This document shows, piece after piece, positions 44,317 through 56,140 of a stretch of DNA of 64,000 bases. The DNA is taken from NCBI GenBank assembly GCA_028455995.1, contig JABELC010000003.1, positions 558,001 to 622,000 of the forward strand, in the 5' to 3' direction. Position 1 is the first letter of the stretch. The number at the start of each line of letters is the position of its first letter. Made by a program: the position numbers and the translations under genes. Under the pieces are notes generated by a model. That model worked only from the letters and a program-made list of their open reading frames with translations, made no database searches and was not told the DNA's origin. The stretch comes from Scleromitrula shiraiana. Its lineage: Eukaryota > Ascomycota > Leotiomycetes > Helotiales > Sclerotiniaceae.

Positions 44317-45660
44317 TTGGTTAAATCGAGCTATTTGAGAAGAGAAGTCGGCTGCTGTAGACGGCCGACTAAACCTTCTTGGAATCAAAATGAGATCCAT
44401 ACGCTCCCCTACTCCCTTGCTTCCATCAAAGCCCAAGCTGCAGCAATGGTTATGGGCGTGGGACTGGCGGGTAATGCTATCATTGGCTCGGATAAGATGC
44501 TTGACAACGATTCTTACTTATCTACGTTTGTGCCAATGACTCACCCAGCTCTCTCACCTAGTCCTGGACTTGACGCGATTAATGGTGCAGCAATTGAATG
44601 CTTATCATATTCTCTGGAAGAACTTAGCAAGAGTGGTCCTACAAGGGTCGGACTATTTTCTTGGGTTCGTCCAGAGCTGTTCAGATTTACAACGGAGGCA
44701 ATTTATGGACCGAAGAATCCGTTTGTGTATCCTACTCTTGAGACAGTATGGTAGTACGTCAATCTTCCATCTAATTCACATCTCCTATTTACTAAATCTA
44801 TTCTCAACAGTACTTTTGGAAGAAGCATTATGATTCATATGTTGAACGCATGGCCGAGCGTCTTGGCTCGCAAAAGTCTCTACGCACGAGAACATCTTCT
44901 AATTCCCGCGTTCGAGAAACATTTTGCTGAAAATAGTCATGAGCAAGGCTCGTTGCTTGTACAATGTCGATATAAGCATAATACGGGTCATGGTTTGAGA
45001 GGCAGAGATGTGGAAGCTACAGAAATCGGTCAGATGGTTGCATCCCTGACCAACAGCTTGGGATCCGTGTTCTGGATGGTCTATCATGTGTGTTCTGATC
45101 CTATGGTTCTCAACGACTGTAAAAGAAAAGTAGATGAACTTGTACAGAGAGACGAACATGGTGTCTGTACCGTCGATCTAACTAAAGTCAAAACTGAATG
45201 TCCTATTCTTTTCTCCACGTGGCAGGAAACCCTACGCTACATGCACATTGGCATTTCTGCCCGACAGGTAATGAACGACATGATATTCGACAAGAAATAC
45301 CTCCTAAAGAAAAGTTCCACCGTAATGACCGTCATGCCCGTTCAACACACCGATCAATCACAATGGGGTCCCACAGCCAACACCTTCGACCACCGACGAT
45401 TCGTACGCGCCGCAGGTGAAAAACGCATAAGCCCAACTGCATTCCGCGCTTTCGGTGGCGGCGCTGTACTTTGTCCTGGACGCCATTTTGTTAGTACGGA
45501 GGTTATGTCATTTGCGGCGTTGCTGTTGCTTCGTTTTGAGTTGAGGCAGGTGGGGAATGGAGGGAGGTGGGTGAAACCGAGGATGGATACGCCTATGACT
45601 TCTTCTATGCCGAGACCTAGGTCGATTGTACTTCACGTTATTGATGCTACTATCAGTTAG
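44317..45660 (+). pseudogene. Cytochrome P450, N-terminally truncated
   Basis: A heme-thiolate monooxygenase relic or fragment. Present: the K-helix E-x-x-R in QETLRYMH, and the heme-binding loop FRAFGGGAVLCPGRHF with the ligand cysteine. The I-helix region is LTNSLGSVFWMVYHV; with its Asn-rich pattern it recalls CYP7/CYP8-like enzymes. The intron 44751-44810 (CTAAATC branch, CAACAG) joins the two parts in phase. Missing: the membrane anchor, the proline hinge and roughly the first 100 residues. The frame opens right after an in-frame TGA at 44314-44316 with a TTG, and no upstream exon was found in the AT-rich DNA before it. The first in-frame ATG is about 43 codons in. Most likely a truncated pseudogene; a missed distant first exon is the alternative. 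Confidence 0.7.
44751..44810 (+). other. Intron in P450 fragment
   Basis: Donor GTAGTA, branch ACTAAATC, acceptor CAACAG, 60 bp. It keeps the reading frame from PTLETV into TFGRSIMIHMLNAWPS. Confidence 0.65.
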
Positions 45661-45990
45661 TTCATCATGATTCAAGGATATGGTAGTCAAAATTTATGCT
45701 AAATAGTCCGGTGCTGAGATTGATAATATATTCAAAATCTCTTTCAGTACGAGAAATTGAAGATCGTTCAACATTCTCATTATACAAGCCAGCTTGCGTT
45801 TTAACAGCCAACTGAAAGATAACGGAAATCTCTGCGCTGAAATCCAGAACAGTCTTTTGTTCGGAACTATGAAACTCTGTAGTGAAAGTTTGAAGATTAA
45901 TTAATAACTTTTTGAAGCTTGGCCATTCAACACAAGATCTATCCATTCGATTCAAACCATTCTCGACAGCGAAGGTATCACCAATTGGAA
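45661..45990. other. Intergenic
   Basis: 330 bp. The 96-codon minus frame at 45665-45955 has no start context or family resemblance. Confidence 0.4.
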
Positions 45991-47014
45991 ATGTTCAACC
46001 CCATCAAATGCTTCATCTGCATGCAAAAGAATACTCGGAGGTCGACACATCATCGATGCAAAGGGTGACGCTTTGAACTACTGGGACGGACTGTGCATCG
46101 ATTGCATGGGATGTATACTTCGCGAACCAGTATCCGACAGTTTCTGGGAAGCCAGCGCTGCAAGAATGTACAGTCAAAACTGCAGAATCAATCACGGAAG
46201 AAATACCTGGTATTATTCCTATATGGGAGCATCTCATCTAATGAGCAAACATCAAGCGGAGCAGAAAAAGCGCGAAGCAGAAAATGGTAGAGGATATGGT
46301 CGCAATCCAGATCGTGGTGTTCATATTACTCCGAATCGCTCATTTCCGCAACGAGAGGACCCTTTTGAGAATCTGAAACAGGCCTTTACGCAAGCTGAAG
46401 GTTTTACAACACATCCTGATAGGGCTAGCTTGTTCACTTCTACACCGGCTACAAATGGCAATGCAATGGCACTGACAACTCTTAACTCAATTACTGGCAA
46501 CTTTCGAGGTTTCGGTACAGGAGCTAATAATATTCCACTTGGTCCTCGCAATGGTACTGATAATATTCCACTCGGTCCCCGGAACAGCAACATCCAGTAC
46601 CGTCCAACCCCTCAAGCAACTCTTCAACCAAATACCCCAACCAACCAGGCCCAAACACAAACTCAAAACTCAAACCCAAACCAAGCTTTCACCCTCAGCC
46701 CACCCACCCCTACCCCTACCCAAACTCAAGCACCCACAATCCAGTTTCTTAACTCCTCACTAGAAGCCATTACCCCGCATCTACAGACCGCTCCACCAGG
46801 AGAAGGTTTCGCGTCTTCTACTTGGGCTGAGTGTCGGGATAATGAATCTACTAGTAGTGGTACATCTGAGCCGGAAGTTCGTCGTCCGCTTGGTGGGACA
46901 AATCTTGCGGTTGCTGGCGGTGATGTATGGGGGTTTGATGATGGTGGTGCTAGTGGATGGGGGGCTGCTGGTGCTAGATGGGGTGAAGGTGGATCTTTTT
47001 CAGATATGTGGTAG
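45991..47014 (+). CDS. Hypothetical Cys-rich N-terminal, Pro/Thr/Asn-rich protein; frame break near 46066
   Basis: Family not recognised. The ATG at 45991 opens MFNPIKCFICMQKNTRRST, ending HHRCKG before a TGA at 46066-46068. A second frame begins before this, is open to 47014, and carries YWDGLCIDCMGC then FWEASAARMYSQNC. CxxC pairs in both parts suggest one zinc-binding module. Two explanations: one extra G in AAAGGGTGAC (a frameshift), or an intron 46066-46140 (GTGACG to CGACAG, 75 bp, no good branch point) that joins KG to FWEAS in phase. The rest is low-complexity (Asn/Pro/Thr/Gln) with a duplicated NNIPLGPRN / DNIPLGPRN and a Gly/Trp/Asp end (GASGWGAAGARWGEGG). Confidence 0.5.
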
Positions 47015-47899
47015 ATTGAATTGGGTTCTGGATATGGATTTGGGTGTTCAGAATACTGCTAAAGGAGAAAAAGCAATTTTCTTTTGCCGTCACTTTTCAC
47101 ATTTTCAGATTTATATTCCTAGATTACATCAGAGTTGTTATCAGATGTTGGGATGTTGTCGAAGTTGAAGGTATCATGCTATCGCCACTTCCATACGAAC
47201 CGGTGCAGTTTCCATGCAATCTACAACTAGCTCCTCTATCCGCTACTCCATTTACTTCAGTGTTCACGTATGTTACAGCATTTATCTCTTTCGTTCTCAA
47301 AAACTCAAGTCATTGTCCGAAAATATGTTGTATAATATGACGGAATCACAAGAACTACATTAGTATCCGTTTGTCTGGCATTGAAACAGATAGATTAAAT
47401 CATTTGATGTACAGCGCAATAGTTTACATACACAGTCAACGGAATTACATGAATCTTTCATGTTTACTACTTCTGCCTATTGTAAGATATCAATCCTCGA
47501 ACCATTGAATTGGTAGTGATGAGATGAGATAACCAATTCCCCTTTCAAAATACTTCATAGCAGTAATCATTCGCTAACTCGTGAATGTAAATGGAATAAC
47601 ATTGATAATCCATAACTATACGACTACAGCACATAATGCAAATACATTCAATCGCCAGCTATTGACCAATATTAGATAGATGGGTCAAAAACCTCCATCT
47701 AATTATATCCTATTAAAATAGATCATTCACCCATTACCCCACCCAAACCAAATCCTCTATCCCAAAACCCACCCACCAAAATCTTACACCTGTACCCTCC
47801 CGCCCGGCCCCCTCCATCCCCAGAACCATCACCCCAAGAACTCTAAGAAACCACACATATATCCCCTCATCTTCTCTTTTGCCCTATCTTCCCATCCCA
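47015..47899. other. Intergenic, convergent
   Basis: About 880 bp between convergent genes. Nothing identified; 47750-47890 is C-rich on plus, near the permease 3' end. Confidence 0.5.
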
Positions 47900-50368
47900 C
47901 TAACTCCACAAAAAGTTCCACCTCCTCCACCCCCTCATTTTTTCATTCTCTCCCTCCGGATGCGCATCCGCAATATCAATAAAATACCTGATGGGGATAT
48001 CCTCTAACCGTAACACATTCGTTCCCTTTTTCCATTTGAAGCCGAGGTAGAGAACCAAAAAGATCGGGATGTTGATGTAGGATGAGATGAAGGTTTCTGT
48101 TTCCCAGCTAATGGGGGGTGTTAATTTGGGGGGTGAGGATTGGGGGGTGAGAAATCAGAAGGAATTTGGAAGAGGGAGAAACAAGTGAGGGGGGGAATAG
48201 GAGGAGAGAAAAGACAACAAACATACTGCCCCGAAACAAAAACCGAAAACCCCCCCGTAATCAACAGAACCCCAAAAGCGATCAAGCCCACCCAAGCAGC
48301 ATACGGTTGAAACGGCGCTTTCCAGGGTAGTTCGTCTCTGGAAATACCTTGTCTTTTGCAGCCGTAGTAGAAGCGGAGATAGACTGTGCAGATTACCATC
48401 CACTGGGGGATTAGGGAGTTAGTAATGTATTCTTGAAGCATTGTAAGGGAAGAAAGGGGGATTTGGTTGATAGTAGCAAAGTGTAAGAATATATAGAAGG
48501 AACAACAAAGAGGAAAATTAAGATTGAGATTGAGATTGGAAAGAGTAAGATGTAAGAAAATCTTAAACGTGCATTGAGAAGAGCGGCTACGGCGACGAAA
48601 TCTTGGAGCCAGATGAATACTATGTTGGCGGATTTGGAGAGGGTGAGAAAGCCAAGGGTCATGAAGAGGGCGAGGAAGAGGACGGCAATGTAGGGGATTC
48701 CGAAGCGGTTGGTTTGGAGAAAGATTTTAGGGGCGTGACCGTGATGAGCTATACCGTAGAGCATGCGAGAACCGCCGAGGAGGGCTTTTATATGAAGGTC
48801 AGTAGGAATCTTTGTATGGAGAAAGCACTTGGTGGTGGATGCTACCTGCATTCCCGGAACTCCATGCACTGGTTAATACAACACCATTGATAATCGAAGG
48901 AACGATTTTTATACCGGCATTGTTGGCTGCGATCACGAATGGTGATTGGGCGGCTGTTCCAGTTGAACTTAGAAGTTTGGGGTCATTTGATGGTACGATC
49001 ATACCGACCATTAAAATCGACAGAACTGTTAAGTAATTGAGTAATCATAAGATACAAAACTGGAAACTGTACATACCATAGAAAATCAAAACTCGAAAGA
49101 AGATTCTTTTAGCAGCAATTGGAATGTTCCTTCTTGGTGATTGGGTTTCCGCGGCAGCGAGAGAAATATTTTCAATACCAGAGTACGCATAAGCAGCATT
49201 TGAAAATGTAGTCCAAAACCCCATAAAATGTCCCAATGCCCCTGGGTAACCGAGATAGTTGACAAAAGGTCCAGGATTGTGCCAGTATCTAAATCCATAA
49301 GTCTCTCCATTGGGCCCCCAGCCACAAGTAATGATAAGAGCCTGCGAAAGAACTTTTAGCCAATTGTTACCCGAAGAAGTATAAGGACATACCATAATAT
49401 TCAACCCAATTATCAACATTATTTTCAGCGATGCAAACACAAATTCAAGCTCTCCATATACTCGTATGAACAATAAATTACTAATTATCAGAAAAAATCC
49501 AAACACTACAATCCAAACGGCATTATTAACTTGGGCCCAAAATTCTATAATCACGGCCGCGGCTACGAGTTCAGCCGGTATCGTGACGATGTTATTGTAT
49601 ACCTGATTCCAACCATTTGCGAATGCGAGAGCGGGATCGACGAAATGTTCTGCGTGTCGGACTATACCTCCACTTAGGGGGACTAGGGCACTAGGGTTTT
49701 GAGATATTAGAACGGGACTTTAATGAGTATGGAGATTCAGAGAAGTTGGAAATACCTTAATTCTGCAATTGATAGGACGACTCCGGATGCTAGTATCCCT
49801 AAAAAGGAGTATCCCAAACTGAAATAACATAAATCTCAATCCGGTCATGATCTCCAATTATCGCCGCTTCACTTACAAAGCTCCAAGCGGACCAGCTCTA
49901 GCAATTGCTTTCCCTGATCCCAGAAAAAGTCCCTAACATGATTAGTATGCGCTACAAATTTTAAATCCTACCCCCGAATGCTATTCCCTTCGCTCTCTCA
50001 TTTCTTTTTGTAAGAATAAAATTTATAAAATAAACTCACTGTTCCAATCGTCCCAGCCAAAGCAATCATTTGAATATGCCTCTGCGACAATCCTCGTCTG
50101 ATATATATACATTTTAATTCAGCTCATGCGTAATCAATATTCAAATTAATCTCTTTCAAACGCAAGCATCGTCTATTGATTACCTCAATTCCTTAGATTC
50201 TGCAAATTCTGGATGCTGCTGTTCTTCGAGTCCATCAACCGGACATTGCGGCCGTACTAACGGTTCATCACTCCCTGTTATCGTCGTGGAATGATCAACC
50301 TGCTTTGCTGAAGTATCCGAACCATTGGTAAAATTCTTGGAAAGTACCCTCTTGGATTGGAGGCCCAT
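47900..50368 (-). CDS. Amino-acid permease (APC superfamily, AAT/YAT type)
   Basis: A plasma-membrane proton/amino-acid symporter with 12 predicted helices. Ten exons agree in phase: 50368-50184, 50097-50040, 49932-49877, 49818-49756, 49690-49393, 49341-49077, 49025-48846, 48784-48573, 48402-48227, 48107-47900, giving 566 residues. The cytoplasmic N-terminus (about 60 residues) has Lys/Ser sites typical of ubiquitin-regulated permeases. TM1 has QMIALAGTIGTGLFLGSG, the substrate-binding signature. Others are PLSGGIVRHAEHFVDPALAF, GWNQVYNN, YSGIENISLAAAETQSPRRN and LRFYYGCKRQGI. The end RWNFLWS matches the usual C-terminus of this family. The intron between exons 8 and 9 (48572-48403) appears to use a GC donor (AAT|GCACGT). 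Substrate range is not readable. Confidence 0.9.
48403..48572 (-). other. Probable GC-AG intron in permease
   Basis: Minus strand AAT|GCACGT...CCCCAG|TGG joins VAVAALLN to WMVICTVYLRFYYG, the expected continuous helix. No GT donor keeps the frame. A T at the second base would make the strong donor GTACGT. Confidence 0.6.
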
Positions 50369-51792
50369 CTTGAAATATGGGAAATTAAAAAATATAGGGA
50401 AGAGACGGGTGCCTGCTGAAAGACTCGAGGTATGCGAATGAACTATGTTTCTCTTTCATTTTGGGGGACCTCGAGTATCTAAGTGGGCTTTTGATCGTGT
50501 AATACAGCGTACAGATCTTATCTGTTCAATCAAAATTGCGCGTTCGAGAGAAATTGAGGAAATTGAAGATGGTCATCGGTCACACCTATCATATGCAGTA
50601 CGAGATGTATTCACAGCGCGCTTGCGATAATATGGAGAATTCAAACAAAAGAACATTCGGGGAATAAAAACTCAAGTCACCCATTATCTTCTTGCGGTCG
50701 TTCAGCTTGCTTTAAAACTCCTGTTGGATACATTGCAGCTGGCTTTATATGAAATGCTGTGATATCGAGAATAGATCTTGGCGGTCAGGTTACATTTACA
50801 CAGGAATACAAGCGGCTATGGAGATCCCGGAGGGTTGTCACGACATTAGAGTCGGAACGTGGAAACATATCAATCACATGGGGGTTTTTTGAGGATGATC
50901 ATACCACCATGGATAGACTTGAGGATTGTGGAGGTAACATGTTATGCGTTCAAATTATATTAAACGTTGAATATCGCCACGAAGCGAAAAGTGATCAAAC
51001 TCGTCTGTTTCTCGCTGGACAGTTTGAGTGAACTTTTCTTTCAGCTCAGCATGTTGAAAGCAGGTTGAAATGTTTGAGTGGTCATGAATTATCAATTGAA
51101 GGAAGGAGCATAATTGAAATGTTCCTCATGTTAAAGTTAAACTGAGCAAGTTTCATCTGATGCCCATCTCTTGACACATCACGTGCCCACAGCATTATTT
51201 TTGTCGTCACTGCCAATCGAACTATCCCGTTTTCTAAAACCTATTCAAAAAAATGAATATTTGAATGACTTTTGAACAAATTCATAACAAACATTAAAGT
51301 AAAATATATCCATATAAAGAATCCTCAACTACTATCATTGCAAATGTCTTTTGAAACATAAATATTCAAATCAGAATAGATATATGATCAATGATCAATG
51401 ATCCATCAACTGACCGGACACTCAAATAGAAATTGAACGAAATTGGTAGATCACGCATCAAAGTGTATACTTATGTTCACGCGGTCAAGATCCTACTAGT
51501 TGATCCCCACGTCGAGATTGGCTTTCAGAAACTTGGCCCAAAGTTTGTATTGTAGAGATCCACCTTCTACTGAGAAACTGCACCTTCCGCAGCTTCCTTC
51601 TGAACTTCTTTCGCAGCTGGTGCATTTGAGAATAACATTGAAGCTTGTACAAACAAACATACAAACACATCGATCAACAAATGCGAATATCTTTTCATTA
51701 GAATATTCTATTTACCTAGTATTATATTATGCTACAACTACCATAGACAACACACCTTCATATTGTTGAACCTCCCACATACTTACTCCAAC
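50369..51792. other. Intergenic upstream of permease and FAD-enzyme relic
   Basis: 1.4 kb. 61-90-codon plus frames at 50445, 50759 and 51500 lack features. No gene is supported. Confidence 0.45.
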
Positions 51793-52713
51793 ATAAAACT
51801 CCTTGTTGAAACCCCAACAGTTCCTTTCTGGTGAGAAAGATCTCCTGCTTTTTATATTGAGATCGCAAATCCTCCACCAGAAAAGTCAGATATTGTGATC
51901 ATTGGTTCAGGTTATGCTGGAGTAGCGACTGCTTATCATCTTGTCAAAGGTGGTGGTCCAAGAGGACCTATTCGGAAGGAGATATCTGTCACCATTCTTG
52001 ACGCAGGATCTGTCTGTTCAGAGGCTACTGCCCTCAGCGGTGCCATCAATCTCCCCCGTTCATTTGACAATAGTGAACTTTACTAACATAATAAAAGGAG
52101 GTAACCTTCGATCAGATCTTTATCGTAATATTCCAGCTCTAATTGATAGATTTGGTGTTGAAGCAGCTACGCAGCTTGTAAACTTCGAGCTCGACAATTT
52201 TCTTGCTATCGGAGAACTTATTCGGAACCACACTATCAAGTGTGATTTTCACATGACTAAAACATGCGATGTTTGGACTGATCATGAAGCTGCGAAAAGA
52301 TTTAAGATCATCTGTAAAAAACTCATGGGATGTGGTTTCAAATATATGAATGATATTAATTTCTATCAAGGGAGAGAAGCTCAAATTGTGAGATTGTAGC
52401 ATTCTAGATATCCGTGGCATTTTTCATACTAACAATAGTTCAGATATCTGGAGCAAAAGATGCGACCGCATGTACAGTTTATGCTGCTGCCACATTTTCT
52501 CCATATAAATTCGTTACATCTCTCTTGTCTTTTATGACCGACGCCGGATACGTCGCTATTCATACCAAATGCCCAGTGATTTGCATCATATACAACATCT
52601 CGGGAGAATGCCTGGTAACAACTGCTCGTGGAACTATTCTCACCAAGAAGATAATCCACGCAACTAACGCATACGCATCCAAACTCCTTCATGAGTACTC
52701 TACCAGTGTTTAG
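51793..52713 (+). pseudogene. FAD-dependent oxidoreductase (DAO family), nonsense codon and C-terminal truncation
   Basis: N-terminal half of a DAO-type flavoenzyme. The family-like start LLVETPTVPFW is followed by TGA at 51832-51834 (one C-to-T step from CGA), then the same frame continues to the FAD-binding IVIIGSGYAGVATAYHL, CSEATALSGGNLRSDLY and DRFGVEAATQLVNFE. Introns are 52040-52097 (perfect TTTACTAACAT branch) and 52388-52443 (CATACTAAC branch), both in phase. Exon 3 has YAAATFSPYKFV and KKIIHATNAYASKLLHEY, then stops at 52713 where the family normally continues with a PVRG motif and a second half. No ATG precedes the first segment; ATA at 51793 sits where a start might be. Intact splice sites with a lost start, a stop and a missing half indicate recent decay. 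Confidence 0.7.
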
Positions 52714-54800
52714 CATTTTAGTGTGCTACTCCTTTACATTCTTCTTTTGTCTTAGTAACGTTCCAAAATATCAGCGTATAAAGTTCTTGGGAGTTTATTG
52801 AGCGATCACTATACTCATTAGATAATTTTAAATGATAGAGCTTAATGCATTCCTTGTTTCCCAACCATGAGTTTCAGTATGTGGGGCTTAAAGATTCGCT
52901 TACATACGCACTAAATAGGGGTGAGTGAATATACCTACGCCCGCTCGGTATTTTCTACCCCTTTTGCTCGTAACAAACCCATAAGCAGAAACATCCTAGT
53001 AATACCCCTCACCTATTCAGTAACATCATCCTCCAAGGATCTTAATCACAAACTTAAATGCTTTGAAATCCCATACAGTTCGTAGTATATAATAACTTTT
53101 GTTGTTTTGAAACCTATCCAACCAATATGAGCTGCAGCCATGCTATCTAATGGTTCGATATGGGCGCCAACCGTGGTACTTTCAATTTGTACTATTGTAA
53201 AATAAATGCCATGGAATTGTAAGGATTTTCGAATTTTTGTTGTCGATGTCAGTCTTTGGTTGTCAAAAACTAATTACCACTGTCGTTTTTCACGAGTGCG
53301 GTGAGGGGGGGAGAAGTAAAGGTAAATTAGAAGTTATCCGACCAAGCTGCTGGAACTCAACTGTCTATACTGAAACTGTTCGTATGACTCCGGGGGTATG
53401 GAACTATACAATACGGGTATTCTCTTATATTGTATTAAATGTGTTCAAGGAGTTCAAGAAGGGTGTTGTACGCCGTCGAGAGTATATATCTCCTCAACGG
53501 GCACGTGACGTAAGGTCACGTGTTGACTGTACAGACAGAAACAAATCCTAAATACGTCAAAAGACGACTTAACAAAACATTTGCATTTGTTTTTGTTTGT
53601 CTGGAGTTTTCTTACTATGAGAAGATGGAGTGCCTTATATGATGCAAACTGCAGTTCATGATAGATATTTACTCGGGATATTCATACGTATACGCTTTGG
53701 TGCAGATTTAATATTTTGGATAAACATACCCCGCTTTGCAAAGTAAATCAATTAGACGAATATCTGTTCCTGGAGATCGTATCCGGTGCAAGACTGCGAT
53801 AACATGCCAAGAAGAGGGATGGGCCCGAAGCATGCCACGCCCCACCGTGACTGATTTGCAACAAAAATTTCAATGGATATCGTGCTGTTTATTACCAAGA
53901 CTTTCGGTACATGTCATTAAGTAAAAAGCTTCAAGAGGATATAAGTAGCTCCTATGACATATTTTGTGATCGTCAGCTACTACTAGTAGTATACGAATAA
54001 TTTCCCAAAATGAATCACCGGGGATGATCAAAGATCTTCGCTCCGAGAAATTCTCAGATATCACCTGTTTACAGTCATTAAATTGCGAAATTAGGAACTT
54101 TTTCCTTTAATGTATTGTTTAGGAAGAATAGTGTATACTAGTAGTGATGAGGTGGGTTGATACAATATTTGTTGCCATGTATGTCTATCAGTGTCGTTTA
54201 TATATCTATATATTTGTCATAATTCTCATCTTGGTAGATATTTGTTGTCAAAATTAAAAGCGAGAGTGTGTTATTAACCACAATCCCAAGCATTGTCTCC
54301 ATTCTCATAATCTCTCTTATGCTCATCAACAACTTCATCGTCTTCGCCGTCACATTTCTGCGCATTACTGCAGCGGCCTTGTCTAAGGAATCGTTTTTCA
54401 GTCTGGTGGAGTTAGATATCTGTAGAGAAGAGAACATAAAGCAATAAGTCCCAACTGTGGGGTATATGATTCACTTTTTCATGGACCACGAGACCTTAAG
54501 TGCGTTGCATTCAGCGGATTCTATTCATTGTGATGAATTCTAATGAGGGAAATTCAGATGAGATAAATAACAGAGAAGAGAACAAGTTTGAGTGAAGATG
54601 TCAGGCTTTTCATAGATAGTACTATATCTAAATAGCTTCTCTCTACCCACATGCCTAAAGCTTTTGGAGATCATATCTTCTGAATGAATAAACTTCAATG
54701 ATACCATGGGTGGGTCTTTTGCAAAGCTTCCCATTGAGTTTGTTAGAACCCTTGATCTATCAGAGTTTCGTCCTCTCGCAAGATCTATTTTCTCTTCCTC
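52714..54800. other. Gene-poor stretch
   Basis: 2.1 kb. A 104-codon plus frame at 53237-53551 has an ATG start but odd composition and no recognisable domain; 79- and 64-codon minus frames near 54000-54437 likewise. Contains the CACGTG inverted repeat listed separately. Confidence 0.4.
53502..53522. promoter_or_regulatory. Inverted repeat of two CACGTG E-boxes
   Basis: CACGTGAC then GTAAG then GTCACGTG: perfect 8-bp arms around a 5-bp spacer, each arm holding an E-box core with the GTCACGTG flank preferred by Cbf1/USF-like bHLH proteins. A TATATAT stretch lies about 20 bp to the left. Whether it serves any gene is unclear. Confidence 0.45.
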
Positions 54801-55391
54801 TTATGGATCTCTACATTTGATTTCTCCAACTGATTCGAGAACGAGAGCTTTGGTAATGAATGCAAAAGCTTCAGGATGCCTGAAAACTCGGGATGGGAAG
54901 AGTAAAATACTCATTTCATTAATTGAAGGATGAACTTTTTGCAATTCGACATGCTTTTTGAACCAAGGTTCGAAACCCTCAGTTTTAAACCACTCCATGC
55001 AAATACGAACCACCTCGTAAAGCAATGCATGATCCACCTGATAAAATCCCCCCTGTGCATCCGTGTAGTTAGATGGATCTAAGGAGCCATGAACCCAGCG
55101 CAAGATTATCTCTAGGGCTTTTAAATCCGGCACGTCGATCGTCAGAGTACCAGTGGTAGATGATTGTAAAAGTCTGCCAAATTGTTCAGTGCAGTTTTCA
55201 TATAACTTGTTAAACTGAACATGACAATGAATGGTCTCGGCGATACATGCCAATCGAGTTGAACGTGGCTTTTCGGTAGCAATGATTATAACATCAGAAT
55301 AACTTTCTGAATTGATCGTGCATGTACGGTACTGTGAAATTTGATCAGGTGTGTAACATAATTGGCACAATGTCTTAGAAGTTTGGATCAC
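54801..55391 (-). pseudogene. BTB/POZ-like domain fragment without start codon
   Basis: A fungal BTB-type protein, candidate Cul3 adaptor. The frame holds SESYSDVIIIATEKPRSTRL (BTB beta-strand region), ETIHCHVQFNKLYENC, TIDVPDLKALEIILRWVHGS (the BTB core helix-strand with L-WVHG) and a helical extension (ALLYEVVRICMEWF). The frame begins with GTG at 55391 and is preceded in-frame by TAG at about 55414. The nearby ATG at 55405 (MANVR then stop) is off by one base. So the start seems lost by a 1-bp indel, or there is an unrecognised upstream exon. The C-terminus ends at 54801 without obvious abruptness. Confidence 0.55.
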
Positions 55392-56140
55392 CTCACATTC
55401 GCCATGATGCTAACTGTCAAGTCGGATGTTCAGAATAATGCATAATATATCAACTCGGATTTGGTGAGAAGTGAGAAGAGGTAGAAGTGTCTAGAAGAAG
55501 GAATCAATACTACTTTCTATCGAAATATAACCCGTAAATGAGGTGCCAGAGAAGAAAAATACATACTTGAACTTATGGTAGCAGTAACATAAAGAAGAAC
55601 GACCCAAGAATAGCATTCTCGCGCCCGAAAAAAAACAGAGGAAAACGCCTTGCAGTGACACTATAAAGTCTTAATATGTGGAAATGTGAGAGTTTGAACG
55701 ATGATCCGAGAGATATCAAGTCTGGGCTGGGGGTTTTAATAAGAGGAATGGTTGAAAAGTTGAAAGGGAGGTTGGGATCGTGAGATTGGTATGCACCTAG
55801 ATGGTTTATATAGAGATAAATGGCATGGATCCCCAATAATTTTAAGCAGTCGATGTTACTGAGTTTAGAGATTAAACATATCATATGAAAGTTAAATTGA
55901 AAGTGACGGGTCTATAGCTGCGTTGGTGAGCTTGAACGTTAGACAGCTTAAGTCTTTGAACTTTTTGAGGTTGTTAATCTTAGACTACTATGAATAAAAC
56001 TAATTATATTCCACGCCATCGCATTAAATGCAGATATCAAATACCAAGTCCTAACTAAGTATTTAATTGCAAATAGATATATCCAAGCAACATGCATTTT
56101 CCTCCCCCCAACAATGCCCATCTTGTTTACCGAAAATAAA
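55392..56140. other. Intergenic
   Basis: No gene recognised; a 103-codon minus frame at 55573-55884 appears random. Confidence 0.45.

Noticed and set aside
48050..48070. Suspected homopolymer frameshift in the permease last exon
   Set aside because: On recount the minus-strand T run is five bases and the exon is in frame to the stop at 47900.
52040..52097. Frameshift in the FAD oxidoreductase at 52.0 kb
   Set aside because: Explained by a normal intron with a TTTACTAACAT branch point; only the upstream TGA, the missing start and the truncation remain as lesions.
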